Positions 16,111 through 25,580 of a stretch of DNA of 64,000 bases are shown here, one piece after another. Origin of the DNA: an uncultured Erysipelotrichaceae bacterium. GTDB lineage: Bacteria; Bacillota_I; Bacilli_A; RFN20; CAG-826. The notes below the pieces were generated by a model, which made no database searches, had not been told where the DNA came from, and worked only from the letters and a program-made list of their open reading frames with translations. The stretch lies in the NCBI GenBank assembly GCA_902773005.1, contig CACYCS010000093.1, positions 34,444 through 98,443 of the forward strand. Direction: 5' to 3'. Position numbers and translations under genes: made by a program. Numbering within the stretch: the first letter of the stretch is position 1; each line of letters starts with the position of its first letter.

Positions 16111-16566
16111 ATGAAAAGAATCGTGTTTGTTTGCCATGGCAACATCTGCCGCTCCGTCGCCGCAGAATACATCTGCAAGGATTTCCTCCGAGGCAAGGGA
16201 TTGCTCGAAGGGTTTGATATCGTTTCGCGCGCCACTTCCCGCGAAGAGATTGGAAATGACATTTACCCTCCGATGAAGAGGGAATTGCTAAGTCGCGGGA
16301 TTCCGCTAGAGAAGCATCGCGCTGCCCAAATCACGCAGCAGGATTATGAGTCAGCCGACGCAATCCTATATATGGATGAGGAGAACCGCTATTACCTTGA
16401 CCGCATGTTAAACGATCATAAGCGGATTATTCGCCCGATATCCTATCTTTCGCCCGAAATCGATGAGATAGAAGACCCTTGGTACAGCGGTAGATTCGGC
16501 AAAGTCGTGAATGAAATCACCGTTTGCCTAAACGATATATTCGACAAGGGGAGCCTCTTCAAATAG
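16111..16566 (+). CDS. Low-molecular-weight protein tyrosine phosphatase
   Basis: A 151-residue enzyme with the CX5R phosphatase loop VCHGNICRS at the N-terminus (nucleophile C8, R14) and the general acid D122 in EDPWY. Length and motif order are those of the LMW-PTP/arsenate reductase superfamily; the DPWY loop favours a tyrosine phosphatase over an arsenate reductase. In Firmicutes such enzymes often act on protein-arginine or tyrosine phosphates and on polysaccharide regulation. The next genes, on the opposite strand, concern surface glycans, so a role there is possible but not shown. A terminator-like hairpin follows. Confidence 0.9.
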   Translation: MKRIVFVCHGNICRSVAAEYICKDFLRGKGLLEGFDIVSRATSREEIGNDIYPPMKRELLSRGIPLEKHRAAQITQQDYESADAILYMDEENRYYLDRMLNDHKRIIRPISYLSPEIDEIEDPWYSGRFGKVVNEITVCLNDIFDKGSLFK

Positions 16567-16596
16567 AGGGGACATGCATGCGAATTCAAAGGAAAA

Positions 16597-16624
16597 GGGA
16601 TGCTTGGTTGCATCCCGATTTCTT
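16597..16624 (+). terminator. Terminator between convergent genes
   Basis: GGGATGC (16597-16603) and GCATCCC (16610-16616) form a hairpin followed by a T-rich stretch, after the phosphatase gene. Confidence 0.65.
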
Positions 16625-18195
16625 TATACGCCTTCTTCTTTTTTGGCTTCGTGGTAGTCGGTCTCGGTGTTGACCTTCCAGATGTCGGCCCTATTGAAGG
16701 AAGAGGGGTCGATGATGCTTTTTACGGCATCGATCGCGGTGAGCATGGAGTGGTCCATGTTGTTGTAGCGGTGCTGGCCGTTCCTGCCGACGCAATAGAG
16801 GTTCTCGATGCCAATCAGGTGTTCTTGAACGACATTGATCTCCTTATAGGCGTCGAAGTAAGCGGGGTAGGCTTTCTTGATCTTGATCTGAGTGGAATCG
16901 AGGACATCCTCTTTCTCGATGACGTTGATCGAGGCGAGCTCGTCGATGGCCATCTCGATGAATTTATCTTTGTCCATCTCCCAGAGCTCATCGCCTTCGT
17001 TCGCGAAGTATTCCATGCCGATCCAGACCGTGTTCTCGAGGTCTTTAACCATATAGGGGGACCAGTTGTTGAAGATCTGCAGCCTTCCTAATTTCACTTC
17101 CCTTTCCTGAACGTAGATCCAGGTGTCTGGGACGATGTTGGAGACGGTCTTGGTCTTGGTCTTGTTCTCAATCTTGAGCTTCTTGAGCAATAGGCCCACG
17201 GTGATGAAATCGCGGTAGACGAGGTGAGTGGCCACCTCATACGGCTTTTCGGGGACGGAATCCTTGCCAAAAGCCTCATAGAGGTCTTTTAGGGGCATCG
17301 AGGAGACGAAGTAATCGGCGGCGAGTTCCTCTTTGTTATTGACGGTGAGGGATTCGACGCGGTTACCGTCAAGCTTGATGCCGGTGACTTTGCTATGGAA
17401 GCGGATCTCTCCGCCTTTCTCCACGATGAGCCTTGCCATCTCTTCGTAGAGCTGGCCAGGTCCTTTCTTCGGATAGTAGAAGGATTCGATGAGCGAGGTC
17501 TCGGTCTTCTTGGAGTTCTTGCGGAAGGGCTTAGTGACGAAGGAGGTGAAGGCTTTCCATAAGGAGAGGCCTTTGACGCGTTGCGCGCCCCAATCGGGGG
17601 AGATCTCAGAGGGGTTCCTGCCCCAGACCTTCTCGGTGTAGTCCTCGAAGAACATCTCATATAGCGGCTTGCCGAAGCGGTTGATGTAGAAGTCTGCGAG
17701 GGAGTCTTCTTTCCTTTTGTGGATCGCGCTTCCGATATAGCCCCAGCCGGCTTTCCAGGTGCGGGCGAAACCCATGTTCTTGAAGGTCGCGGGCTTGATG
17801 GAGATCGGATAGTCGAAGAACTTGTGGAGATAGAGGATGCGGGAGACCCTGTTGCGGTTAAGCATCACGGTGTCTTCCTTCTCTGGATCAGGTCCGTTCT
17901 CGGCGAGGGGGACGGTCCTTTCGAGGATGATGTCGTCTTTCGCGGGCGCGCCTTGAAGAGGCATGATCTCCTTCCAGAGGTTCATGACCTCATCCGACTT
18001 CGAGAAGAAGCGGTGGCCGCCGATGTCGATGCGGTTGCCATGGTATTCGACGGTTTTGGAAATGCCGCCGATCATGTCCGATTCCTCGAGGATGATCGGA
18101 TGAATATTGGCCTCGGGGTGCTTTAGCAGTTCATAGGCTGCGGTAAGTCCCGCAGGCCCAGCCCCGATGATGAGGCAAGTCTTTTTTTCAGGCAT
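16624..18195 (-). CDS. FAD-dependent oxidoreductase, COG1232/UDP-galactopyranose mutase-like
   Basis: A 523-residue flavoprotein with the FAD motif [14 protein letters not shown] at 11-24 and GGISKT near 43. It shares [25 protein letters not shown] and the C-terminal [14 protein letters not shown] with a group of COG1232 amine-oxidase-fold proteins found in surface-polysaccharide loci and related to UDP-galactopyranose mutase and protoporphyrinogen oxidase. The reaction is not established; a role in making or modifying a nucleotide- or lipid-linked sugar is inferred. It overlaps the gtrA gene by 8 bases, so the two are one operon, a pairing that supports a membrane glycan role. Confidence 0.78.
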   Translation of the reverse strand: MPEKKTCLIIGAGPAGLTAAYELLKHPEANIHPIILEESDMIGGISKTVEYHGNRIDIGGHRFFSKSDEVMNLWKEIMPLQGAPAKDDIILERTVPLAENGPDPEKEDTVMLNRNRVSRILYLHKFFDYPISIKPATFKNMGFARTWKAGWGYIGSAIHKRKEDSLADFYINRFGKPLYEMFFEDYTEKVWGRNPSEISPDWGAQRVKGLSLWKAFTSFVTKPFRKNSKKTETSLIESFYYPKKGPGQLYEEMARLIVEKGGEIRFHSKVTGIKLDGNRVESLTVNNKEELAADYFVSSMPLKDLYEAFGKDSVPEKPYEVATHLVYRDFITVGLLLKKLKIENKTKTKTVSNIVPDTWIYVQEREVKLGRLQIFNNWSPYMVKDLENTVWIGMEYFANEGDELWEMDKDKFIEMAIDELASINVIEKEDVLDSTQIKIKKAYPAYFDAYKEINVVQEHLIGIENLYCVGRNGQHRYNNMDHSMLTAIDAVKSIIDPSSFNRADIWKVNTETDYHEAKKEEGV

Positions 18196-18748
18196 TGGTT
18201 TCTTCTCCTTCCTTTGGAGCGATGAAGATCCATTTCTTTCTGCTCCAATAGTTCCAGACGAGGACGATGAGGGTGCCTAGTGCAAAGATTAGGAACCACA
18301 TCCAGAAGTCGAGCGATCCGAAGAAGGCCCAAGTCCCGTCTTTGATGGTCAGCAATACGCTCGATTGGCCATCGGTAAGCGATATCCCGCCGAGCTTGAA
18401 TAGCGCTCCCGCGCCGTAATTCAAAGCCTCGTGGAACAAAAGCCCAATGAAGCCAAGCAAGACGAAGAGCCAGAATTTGGATTGGCTCTTGGCGGCGTTT
18501 TTGTCCTTCACGTCCTGGAAGACCCAGATGATCGAGAAGACGTAATTCACGATGACCCCGACGATGAATCCGGCGATGACGGAGACGCCGGTGACTAGGA
18601 ATTCGTTGAGGTTGCGCATGAAATAGGATACGAGCAGACGCGTCCCGGCGTCAGCAATCGTCGCGACAATCCCGATCACGAGGAAGCGGACGATTTCCAT
18701 GAGCTGTCCCTTTTTCAGGGGCTTTTTGTTAGTGGTGGTAGTAGGCAT
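18188..18748 (-). CDS. GtrA-family membrane protein
   Basis: A 186-residue protein with the four-segment GtrA fold: [18 protein letters not shown] in segment one and a conserved [11 protein letters not shown] after segment two. A hydrophilic insertion and an extra hydrophobic stretch before the last segment make it longer than the usual 120-150 residues. GtrA proteins are linked to flipping or transferring polyprenyl-phosphate sugars across the membrane. Its ATG lies 6 bases after a perfect TATAAT with no ribosome site, so the mRNA is probably leaderless. The COG1232 flavoprotein follows with an 8-base overlap. Confidence 0.85.
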   Translation of the reverse strand: MPTTTTNKKPLKKGQLMEIVRFLVIGIVATIADAGTRLLVSYFMRNLNEFLVTGVSVIAGFIVGVIVNYVFSIIWVFQDVKDKNAAKSQSKFWLFVLLGFIGLLFHEALNYGAGALFKLGGISLTDGQSSVLLTIKDGTWAFFGSLDFWMWFLIFALGTLIVLVWNYWSRKKWIFIAPKEGEETNA

Positions 18749-18754
18749 GCGGAT

Positions 18755-18782
18755 ATTATATTCCCTTTCGACAAAGATACAA
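18755..18782 (-). promoter_or_regulatory. Leaderless promoter of gtrA operon
   Basis: On the minus strand TTGTAT (18777-18782), a 16-base spacer and TATAAT (18755-18760) end 6 bases before the ATG at 18748. Transcription should start at or next to the A of the start codon. Confidence 0.65.
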
Positions 18783-18804
18783 TTCAGGCGAGCGCGTGGG
18801 TGCG

Positions 18805-20544
18805 TTAACGCTTATGCGCGATTTCCTTGACGCGGTCTATGATCGCATTCACGAAATCGACGAAGCCCGAGGCCAAGGTGACTTGGATCGGGATGAATAG
18901 CAATAGGGCGTACCTCGCGTTCGAGGAGCAGCCGACAGGATACTTCACGCAGAAGTAGGCATAGGAGAAACCGGTCGAGAGGGCGATAATGAGCATCAGG
19001 AAGAAGAGGAACCTGTTGCTATCCTTCTTGAAGAAGGCGCGCCCGGCGTAGACTAGGCCCATGAATAGGAACAAGCAGCCGAGGACGATGTAAGAATGAT
19101 AAGCAATCGTTGCGAAGACGAGGGTGGCGCCAGAAAGATTGAGCGTCGTTTCGGTCCAAAGGCTCGTCTTGAGGAAAGCGGTCCAGACGTTGAAATCCTG
19201 CTCGCCCCATTTTGAGACGTACCAAACGGTGCCATCGGACAAGATCGTCTTCTCTTTGCATTGCCTGAGGTTGAACATCGAGTAATAGAGGTCCGATTGC
19301 GGGAAGGTGAAGAAGCGCGCTAGCGGAGAATACACTTTGTCATCGAGATGCATCCAGTTTTGACGGAAACTGCCGGTATGCCATTCGAGGTCATAGACAT
19401 ATCCAATCGGCTCGCCGAAGACGATTTTGTTGTATAGATGGGTGCCCAGCCCTAACGGGAAAACCACAATCGCAAACGCAAGGATTTGGAAGGCGAACGC
19501 GGTGACTTCGGGCGTCCAGAACTTGGATCCTTTGGGTTTTGCCTTGAGGACCTTGACGAGTTCCAATATGAAGATGAAGGCGACGGGGAAGGCGACCATG
19601 GCAGAAGACAATTTGCACATCATGCCCGCGCCGATTCCGATGGCAGAGAGAACGATGTTCACATAGGAATGCCTCTTGCGGAATTCGAGGGCGAACAATA
19701 GGCCCATGAGGGCAAAGGCGAAGGACAATGAGTCGTTATTGCCATAGAAGGGCACATACCAAAGGACTGGGGTGGTGGCGATGAAGAAGCTTGCCACGGC
19801 GAGCTTCGCCCCTTTCTCGAATAGCCGCACGAAGATGCGGAACAAGAAATAGAGGGTGAGGACGCCGTAGAAATTGATCATGATGCGGCAGGACTCAAGG
19901 AGCGCGTATTCGTGGTAGGTGTAAAGCGGGAAAACCTTGCCAGGAACATCCAGAACAGGATTTTCAGCGGGGGCGTGTATGAATATTTTGCTTAGATTCA
20001 TCCACACGGCCATCAAGGAATGCCACATCTTGGGCTGATAGTATTGGCCTTTGTCGAGGTCGGGATTAGGGATCCTGCCGTTATTGAAGATGTCATAGAT
20101 GATGCCGAAGTGGCCATTGGGATCATTGTAGTTAGAGGCGTAATAGCTTAGACCCCAATCGTGCTTGAAGCCTGCGTAATTCATGTAACGGTAGAAAGAG
20201 AAAACAATAAGGATTCCCGCCGATACGAGCATGAACGCAAACCCAAGGTGCCTCGCGGTGAGGCGCTTCGCTAGCCCGAGGAAGACGAGGCGAAGGGCGA
20301 CGAAGAGATAGAAAATCGCGAACAGGACGAAGAATACGGTTTTGGCCCCTGCGCTTTTCCAGCCTTCGCTACCGCCATAAGGAGTGGCTGAATATGCGAA
20401 TAGGTAATGGATCAAGGTCAATCCGAGCAAAAGTAGCGGCAGGTAAAGCGCGAATCTCCAGCGGCTGTGCAAGAAGCGCTGAATCTTCGGGAATTTCGCC
20501 TTGAGGGCGTCAATCTTGTCTGCAAGTCCAATAAAGAAAGTCAT
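18805..20544 (-). CDS. Large GT-C-like membrane glycosyltransferase
   Basis: A 579-residue protein with about eleven to thirteen membrane segments. After the third or fourth segment an acidic extracellular loop carries YNDPNGHFGIIYDIFNNG, reminiscent of the catalytic D and GH positions in the first loop of GT-C/GT39-type enzymes, which use polyprenyl-phosphate sugar donors. A TPVLWYVPFYGNNDS block in the middle also fits this class. Acceptor and sugar cannot be read from sequence. It begins 6 bases after the stop of the larger membrane protein upstream and is probably co-transcribed with it. Confidence 0.72.
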   Translation of the reverse strand: MTFFIGLADKIDALKAKFPKIQRFLHSRWRFALYLPLLLLGLTLIHYLFAYSATPYGGSEGWKSAGAKTVFFVLFAIFYLFVALRLVFLGLAKRLTARHLGFAFMLVSAGILIVFSFYRYMNYAGFKHDWGLSYYASNYNDPNGHFGIIYDIFNNGRIPNPDLDKGQYYQPKMWHSLMAVWMNLSKIFIHAPAENPVLDVPGKVFPLYTYHEYALLESCRIMINFYGVLTLYFLFRIFVRLFEKGAKLAVASFFIATTPVLWYVPFYGNNDSLSFAFALMGLLFALEFRKRHSYVNIVLSAIGIGAGMMCKLSSAMVAFPVAFIFILELVKVLKAKPKGSKFWTPEVTAFAFQILAFAIVVFPLGLGTHLYNKIVFGEPIGYVYDLEWHTGSFRQNWMHLDDKVYSPLARFFTFPQSDLYYSMFNLRQCKEKTILSDGTVWYVSKWGEQDFNVWTAFLKTSLWTETTLNLSGATLVFATIAYHSYIVLGCLFLFMGLVYAGRAFFKKDSNRFLFFLMLIIALSTGFSYAYFCVKYPVGCSSNARYALLLFIPIQVTLASGFVDFVNAIIDRVKEIAHKR

Positions 20545-20550
20545 AGGCCT

Positions 20551-22947
20551 TTATTTTACTATTCCATTGAACATTTGTTCAATCCAAACTCGGAAACCGA
20601 ATAGGTCGCCGGATTTTAGCGGCGCAAAGCTATTGGCCATCAACGCGATATTCACGACGCCTCCGAATAATCCAGCCACAAGGACATAGCTCCAGAAGAT
20701 CTTGGAAGGAACCTTGCCTTCGCTCCATCTCGATGCGACTAGGATAAGTCCAGGTGCCGCGATCATGCCGGCCGCGCCAAGGATTTCGCTCGCGTAACGG
20801 AAACAGAACCCCGCATAGGCGGAGCAAACGACCGCGAGGATATATGGCACGAATATTCCAGCGATATAGAAGGCTTTCTTTTCCCAGCCGTCCTTCTTCA
20901 CTAGGAACGCCGGGGCCAATAAGGATGCCCATAGGATCGGGGAGCTAAGCACGCCCACACTGCCGACGTTATAGGGATGGATGCCACCAAGCTTAAACGG
21001 GGCGACGCCCACGTCGATATTGGGAAAACTCTGGCTGAAGGTTGGGAATGGCAGGTAGTAGAAAAGGAATCCCGCCGCGAAGGCCTCTTTGTTCAAATGG
21101 AACTGCCTGCAATCGGCGATCGTGAGTTGGTAGCCGGACCCGAAATCGGTGATCTTGCCAAACCTAACATAGTTATAGGCGCAGATCACGATCGCCCCGA
21201 CAAGGAGGATTCCCACCATCGGAAGGAAATCAAGGAGCCTCCTCGGCAGGGTCTTTTCGCCTTTGTGGATGAGCATCTTGAGGTAGAGCGGGATGCACGG
21301 AAGCAATATGGCCGCCATCGTGGCCCTGGAGGCAACAATCAACACGAAGAATAGCCCACTAGCGGCAAGGTTAAGGATTCGTTTCTTCTCGGAAGCATAG
21401 GCAAAAAGGGTGAACGCCACGAAGTAGGCGGCGCTGCCAAGAGCGTAGATATAGGGGATATGATACTTCCAGTCCGTCGTGCGCCAGGAGACCAAATCCA
21501 GGAATAGCGATCCTAGCAAAACCATGATCGCGATGGTGGTTAAATGGCGGATTTGCAGGTTTTTTCCAAAAGCTTTGTTGGCCGCTGCGACCAAAAGCGC
21601 GAACCCATAGGCGTAAAGAATGCAACCGAAAAGCTGAATGAAAACCCCATTAGGCACGAGATGGGTGAGCCAATAGAATGGGAACATCACTAGAACGACT
21701 GGGCTTGCTCCGAAGTAGACGTAATACTTGCCCGCATAATAGACGGTATCCCAAAGATAAGTGACTCCTGCGGCTCTACGTTCTGCAGGAGAGTAGGGGT
21801 TAATGGTCGCTAGAAGCGGATCCGCTTCGACGTCAAGGTGCACCTGACCCTTCATGAATGCATCGAAGAGGTTGTAATAGATGAATGGGTTCGTCGAGCC
21901 TGCTGTCGTAAGGTTTGTGCCTAGCTCCTCACTTGTAAATGGGTAGGTGGTGAAGAAATAGTCCTTCATGGCAAACGCCAAAATCAGGAAAGCCGCCATA
22001 GCCATGCCAGCAAAGATGCTGACCCGAATCACAAACTTCTTGGTGACGCTTTCTTTTGTTTCCGGCTCGACGCTATCGGGTTTCCTATGGAATAGGATGA
22101 TCGCGAATCCTTCGGTCAATACGACCATCGCCATGAAACGAAGAAGCGAGAAGCTAAATAGGTTTCCAACGTTTGTCCTTACGGCACGCAGCCTGATCGA
22201 AGTTGGGTATCCCGCCCTATTATTCGGGAAGAACAACACGATGCGGAGGATTCCTTCTTCAACGCCCGATGGGGCTTTGAAGGCGATGGAGCGATCGTAT
22301 TCGTAGGCGGGGTTTACCGTCTTGGATGCGATCGTGGTGTAGTCGCTCCCATTTTTGTAACCAATCGAAACGGTCATCTCGCAGTTTTGGTAATCGGTAT
22401 CGATGTAGATGTTTTCGATATCGGAGAAGCTCATGGAAGGCAAAATGACGTAGCGCCCGCTTCCGATATCGATGGTTCCGTCCTCGCGTTCGCTGCCGAT
22501 GTGACGCGAATACGTGGCGGACGTGTATTCGTTTTTGGCTCCTTTCGGCCCACCATAGTTCGCGGCGTTGCATATGAGCGTCTCACTTAGAAGGCATACA
22601 AATAGAAGACCGATTTGAACCAAAAGTGGTTTGTGCTTTTTAATCGCGCCGCTTTCTTTATGGAGCAACGAAAGCACGAGGCGGTGGGGGCGAAGCGCAA
22701 AGACCACTAGTGCGGATGCGATTAACCCTAGAGCGACGTTCCAATCGCTATGGCGTTCGAATAGGCCATAGACGAAAGAAAGAATAATCAAGGAAAGCAA
22801 ATAAGCGACCCCTGCATCGATTCCGAGGTTCAGGAGGTTTGCTTTCACGTCGAGCGGCTTCTTTTTTAGCAGGCGAAAAACTAGTCCCCAGCCAAGGATT
22901 ACCGCGCCGCAGCCAATAGAAATTAATAGCGACCAAACGAAAAGCAT
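20551..22947 (-). CDS. Very large membrane protein, GT-C-like
   Basis: A 798-residue protein with about fourteen to sixteen membrane segments and an extracellular beta-rich domain at about residues 120-260. After a second set of segments, loop sequences FIYYNLFDAFMKGQVHLD and VTYLWDTVYYAGKYYVYFG resemble those of large Firmicutes GT-C proteins of unknown specificity. The start at 22947 is chosen over 22956 because the earlier ATG lies inside the -10 box (GATAAT) and the second ATG lies 7 bases after it, as expected for a leaderless message. It leads an operon with the 579-residue enzyme. Confidence 0.68.
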   Translation of the reverse strand: MLFVWSLLISIGCGAVILGWGLVFRLLKKKPLDVKANLLNLGIDAGVAYLLSLIILSFVYGLFERHSDWNVALGLIASALVVFALRPHRLVLSLLHKESGAIKKHKPLLVQIGLLFVCLLSETLICNAANYGGPKGAKNEYTSATYSRHIGSEREDGTIDIGSGRYVILPSMSFSDIENIYIDTDYQNCEMTVSIGYKNGSDYTTIASKTVNPAYEYDRSIAFKAPSGVEEGILRIVLFFPNNRAGYPTSIRLRAVRTNVGNLFSFSLLRFMAMVVLTEGFAIILFHRKPDSVEPETKESVTKKFVIRVSIFAGMAMAAFLILAFAMKDYFFTTYPFTSEELGTNLTTAGSTNPFIYYNLFDAFMKGQVHLDVEADPLLATINPYSPAERRAAGVTYLWDTVYYAGKYYVYFGASPVVLVMFPFYWLTHLVPNGVFIQLFGCILYAYGFALLVAAANKAFGKNLQIRHLTTIAIMVLLGSLFLDLVSWRTTDWKYHIPYIYALGSAAYFVAFTLFAYASEKKRILNLAASGLFFVLIVASRATMAAILLPCIPLYLKMLIHKGEKTLPRRLLDFLPMVGILLVGAIVICAYNYVRFGKITDFGSGYQLTIADCRQFHLNKEAFAAGFLFYYLPFPTFSQSFPNIDVGVAPFKLGGIHPYNVGSVGVLSSPILWASLLAPAFLVKKDGWEKKAFYIAGIFVPYILAVVCSAYAGFCFRYASEILGAAGMIAAPGLILVASRWSEGKVPSKIFWSYVLVAGLFGGVVNIALMANSFAPLKSGDLFGFRVWIEQMFNGIVK

Positions 22948-22954
22948 GGCTCCC

Positions 22955-22982
22955 ATTATCCCACGTTTGCCTTTTTTATCAA
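22955..22982 (-). promoter_or_regulatory. Leaderless promoter of the GT-C operon
   Basis: Minus-strand TTGATA (22977-22982), 16-base spacer, GATAAT (22955-22960), then 7 bases to the ATG at 22947. This promoter decides the start codon of the 798-residue protein. Confidence 0.6.
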
Positions 22983-23082
22983 TCGCGCGTAAGTGCGCAA
23001 TAATCTAGTCGGAAATAATGTTGGTGTTTGTTTTCTAAACGAGTTGGGGGTAGGATTAAGGCACATTTGGAGATATCAACTT

Positions 23083-24534
23083 ATGGAACAGAACAATCCC
23101 ATGCCTTTGAAGTTGAACATGAAGCGCACCTTTATTATCGGTTTCGCCTTTTTTGGAATTCTTCTTCTTTGGCAAGTCTACGATTTGTGGTGCCCGCCTC
23201 TATTGACCGAGATGTTCAAAAACGTCTTGTCCGCTAGGCGTGGCGGCGCGGTTGTCGACGACACCGAGGTCCAATACCTCGTCGGCGTCATGATGGCCCT
23301 CGATAACCTCGCGGCCCTCATTCTCATGCCGATATTCGGCCGTCTATCGGATAAGACGCACACAAAACTCGGAAAGAGGATGCCCTATATTCTCGTCGGA
23401 ACGCTTGTCTGCGCGATCGCTTTCCCCTTCATCCCCGTCTTCTACCATTTCAACAATATCGTGGGCTTCGTCATCATGATGGCCGTAGTCCTCGTGTTCG
23501 CGATGATGTACCGCAACCCCGCCGTTGCTCTTATGCCTGACCTTACCCCGAAGCCGCTCCGCTCGAAAGCAAACGGCATCATCAACATCATGGGCTACAT
23601 CGGCGGCGCGTTTGCGACCGTCGTCGGACTCGTCTTTGTCTTGACCGATTACCTTGGCGACGGAAATGACACCTGGGCAACCGGAAACATCTGGGCGATC
23701 ATCGGACCGTTCTTGGTCGCCTCCGTCCTCATGGTCATCTCTGCGGTGGTCTTGATCTTCACCGTCCGCGAGAACGAACTCGCCGAGAAGCTCGCCCCCG
23801 AACTTGCTGAGGGCGAAAAATATGCCGCTATCGCCGATAGCGTTGAAAACGATGACGAACAGCCGATGTCCAAGGCGAACTTCATCATGCTCATTCTTAT
23901 TCTTGTCGCCGAATTCTTCTGGTTCATGTCCGATAACGGCGTCGCGACCTTCATGATCAACTACTCTCGTGGCTTCTTGGGCGCCAAGAGCTCCGGCAAC
24001 ATGATCATGACCCTCGTTGGCGGCGTTGGCTCGGTTGTGGGCTTTGCCGTTGGCGGATTCATCGCTGACAAGATCGGCCGCAAATGGACGATTGTCTCGG
24101 GCCTTGCCCTAGCAATCCTTGGCTATATCGGTTGGACCATCTTCCAGTTCGCGATTGGCAAAGGCAAATTCGACGATGTCTCTGGCTACTATGGCTTCCC
24201 GTTCTACCTATACATCGTATGGGGCCTCAAGGGATTTGGCATGTCGCTTGTCCACCTCAATTCCTTCCCGATGGTCGTCGAGCTTTGCTCCAAGAAGAAA
24301 GTCGGACAGTTCACTGGCTACTACTACATGGCTTCGATGGCGGCTCAGACCATCACCCCAATCCTTCTTGGCTTGCTTCTAAGAATCGATGCATTTGACT
24401 GGTCGATCCTTCCGATCTATGCCCTCATCTGCTCTGGCATCTCGATCGCCGTGTTCCTCTTCGTCAAGAACATCAAAGCCCATAAGGTGGCCAATGCCAA
24501 AGGGCTTGAAGGCCTTGGCGCGGGAGATGACTGA
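23083..24534 (+). CDS. MFS/GPH-type sugar transporter
   Basis: A 483-residue, about twelve-segment permease. The loop GRLSDKTHTKLGKRMPYI after segment two is the signature of the sucrose/GPH side of the major facilitator superfamily (SLC45-like cation-sugar symporters). A repeat of the loop, ADKIGRKWTI, occurs in the second half. It probably imports a di- or oligosaccharide with a cation. The start at 23083 follows GGAG at rather long spacing and keeps a short cytoplasmic N-terminus; the longer frame to 22993 is not supported. A phospholipase-C-like gene follows after 3 bases. Confidence 0.85.
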   Translation: MEQNNPMPLKLNMKRTFIIGFAFFGILLLWQVYDLWCPPLLTEMFKNVLSARRGGAVVDDTEVQYLVGVMMALDNLAALILMPIFGRLSDKTHTKLGKRMPYILVGTLVCAIAFPFIPVFYHFNNIVGFVIMMAVVLVFAMMYRNPAVALMPDLTPKPLRSKANGIINIMGYIGGAFATVVGLVFVLTDYLGDGNDTWATGNIWAIIGPFLVASVLMVISAVVLIFTVRENELAEKLAPELAEGEKYAAIADSVENDDEQPMSKANFIMLILILVAEFFWFMSDNGVATFMINYSRGFLGAKSSGNMIMTLVGGVGSVVGFAVGGFIADKIGRKWTIVSGLALAILGYIGWTIFQFAIGKGKFDDVSGYYGFPFYLYIVWGLKGFGMSLVHLNSFPMVVELCSKKKVGQFTGYYYMASMAAQTITPILLGLLLRIDAFDWSILPIYALICSGISIAVFLFVKNIKAHKVANAKGLEGLGAGDD

Positions 24535-24537
24535 TCC

Positions 24538-25497
24538 ATGCCTGCGATTCTAACCCATTACACCTTCGCCTTATCCGCCTTACCCGAGGAGGATAAGGCG
24601 TTTCAGCGTATCGTGAATCTCGGTTCCCAGGGGCCAGACACCTTCATGGCGTACGGAACGATTCCTTGGATCAAGAGGAACGATAAGAAGAAGGTGCAGG
24701 AATTCGGCCACGCGATGCATCGAATCGATGTGGCGGATACCTATTACAAAATGGCGGAGTACGCCAAAAAGAGCGAACACGCGGATCTGCTTTTCGCGTT
24801 TTTGGATGGCTTGCTCATGCATTATTGCGTGGACCGGATCATGCATGCCTACATCTTCTACCGCTCGGGAGTCGACGAAAACGGAAAGCTGACCGGATAT
24901 TATGGCTGGTCGCATGGGTTCTTCGAAGCGATCCTCGACAAGGTGTTCGCCAAAGAAAGAGGCACCTACCAAAAGCTATCCAAATGCATCCTAAACGATG
25001 ACGAGCAGGTCAAGGAATGTTCCAAGATGTGGGCGGCATGCGCACCCACCCCGCTAGGAGAAGATGATTATTACCTAAGCTATGTCGATTTCGTCTCGGC
25101 GGAGAACATGCTTTGGAACCCGCGCGGCACCAAAAGGCCCCTGTTCCACTTGCTTGGGAAATATAGCACCCCATATTCGCAAGCCCATCCCGCAAGCGTC
25201 AAGAAGTTCGCTCCGCTCGATATCACAAACAAAAACCATGCCGAGTGGAAAAACCCCGCCACGGGAGAAGCCCATAATTGGTCGATCGATGAGATGTTCG
25301 ATATGGCGCTTGACGATTTCAAGGCTGTTCATGAATTGATCGTCCGCTTCCGAAATGGGGAAGATATCAAACAGGCTATGCGCGATTTCACCTCTAACCG
25401 CGACCACGAAGGCGGCCCGGTTGGGGTAAAGAAGCACATATATGATCTCTGCTGGAATGTGCTTGGCGAAAAGAAATATCTGCCCTCGGACGAATAA
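24538..25497 (+). CDS. Zinc-dependent phospholipase C-like protein
   Basis: A 319-residue protein of the bacterial zinc-dependent phospholipase C-like family. Visible metal-ligand candidates are H7 (ILTHYTF), D33 and nearby residues in LGSQGPDTF, H in GHAMHRIDV (about 60-64), the pair H98/D102 in MHYCVDRIMHAYIF, and H in WSHGFFEA. There is no signal peptide, so unlike secreted Clostridium and Bacillus enzymes it should act inside the cell. It follows a sugar permease by 3 bases and is surely on the same transcript. The substrate could be a phospho-lipid or phospho-sugar ester; this is open. Confidence 0.75.
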   Translation: MPAILTHYTFALSALPEEDKAFQRIVNLGSQGPDTFMAYGTIPWIKRNDKKKVQEFGHAMHRIDVADTYYKMAEYAKKSEHADLLFAFLDGLLMHYCVDRIMHAYIFYRSGVDENGKLTGYYGWSHGFFEAILDKVFAKERGTYQKLSKCILNDDEQVKECSKMWAACAPTPLGEDDYYLSYVDFVSAENMLWNPRGTKRPLFHLLGKYSTPYSQAHPASVKKFAPLDITNKNHAEWKNPATGEAHNWSIDEMFDMALDDFKAVHELIVRFRNGEDIKQAMRDFTSNRDHEGGPVGVKKHIYDLCWNVLGEKKYLPSDE

Positions 25498-25504
25498 AAT
25501 GATT

Positions 25505-25534
25505 GGCTGGACGCGAAATTGCGTCCAGCCTTTT
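25505..25534 (+). terminator. Terminator of the permease-phospholipase operon
   Basis: A perfect 10-base stem GGCTGGACGC (25505-25514) / GCGTCCAGCC (25521-25530) with TTTT after it. The tail forms part of a second perfect palindrome GCCTTTTGCAAAAGGC (25528-25543). Confidence 0.88.
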
Positions 25535-25580
25535 GCAAAAGGCGTACAATCATACCGAACATTTAGGAGGCTATACGAAA

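Noticed and set aside
25528..25543. A perfect palindrome GCCTTTTGCAAAAGGC as an operator
   Set aside because: Half of it is the tail of the preceding terminator, and no good -35 box for the next gene can be placed around it. It is noted with the terminator only.
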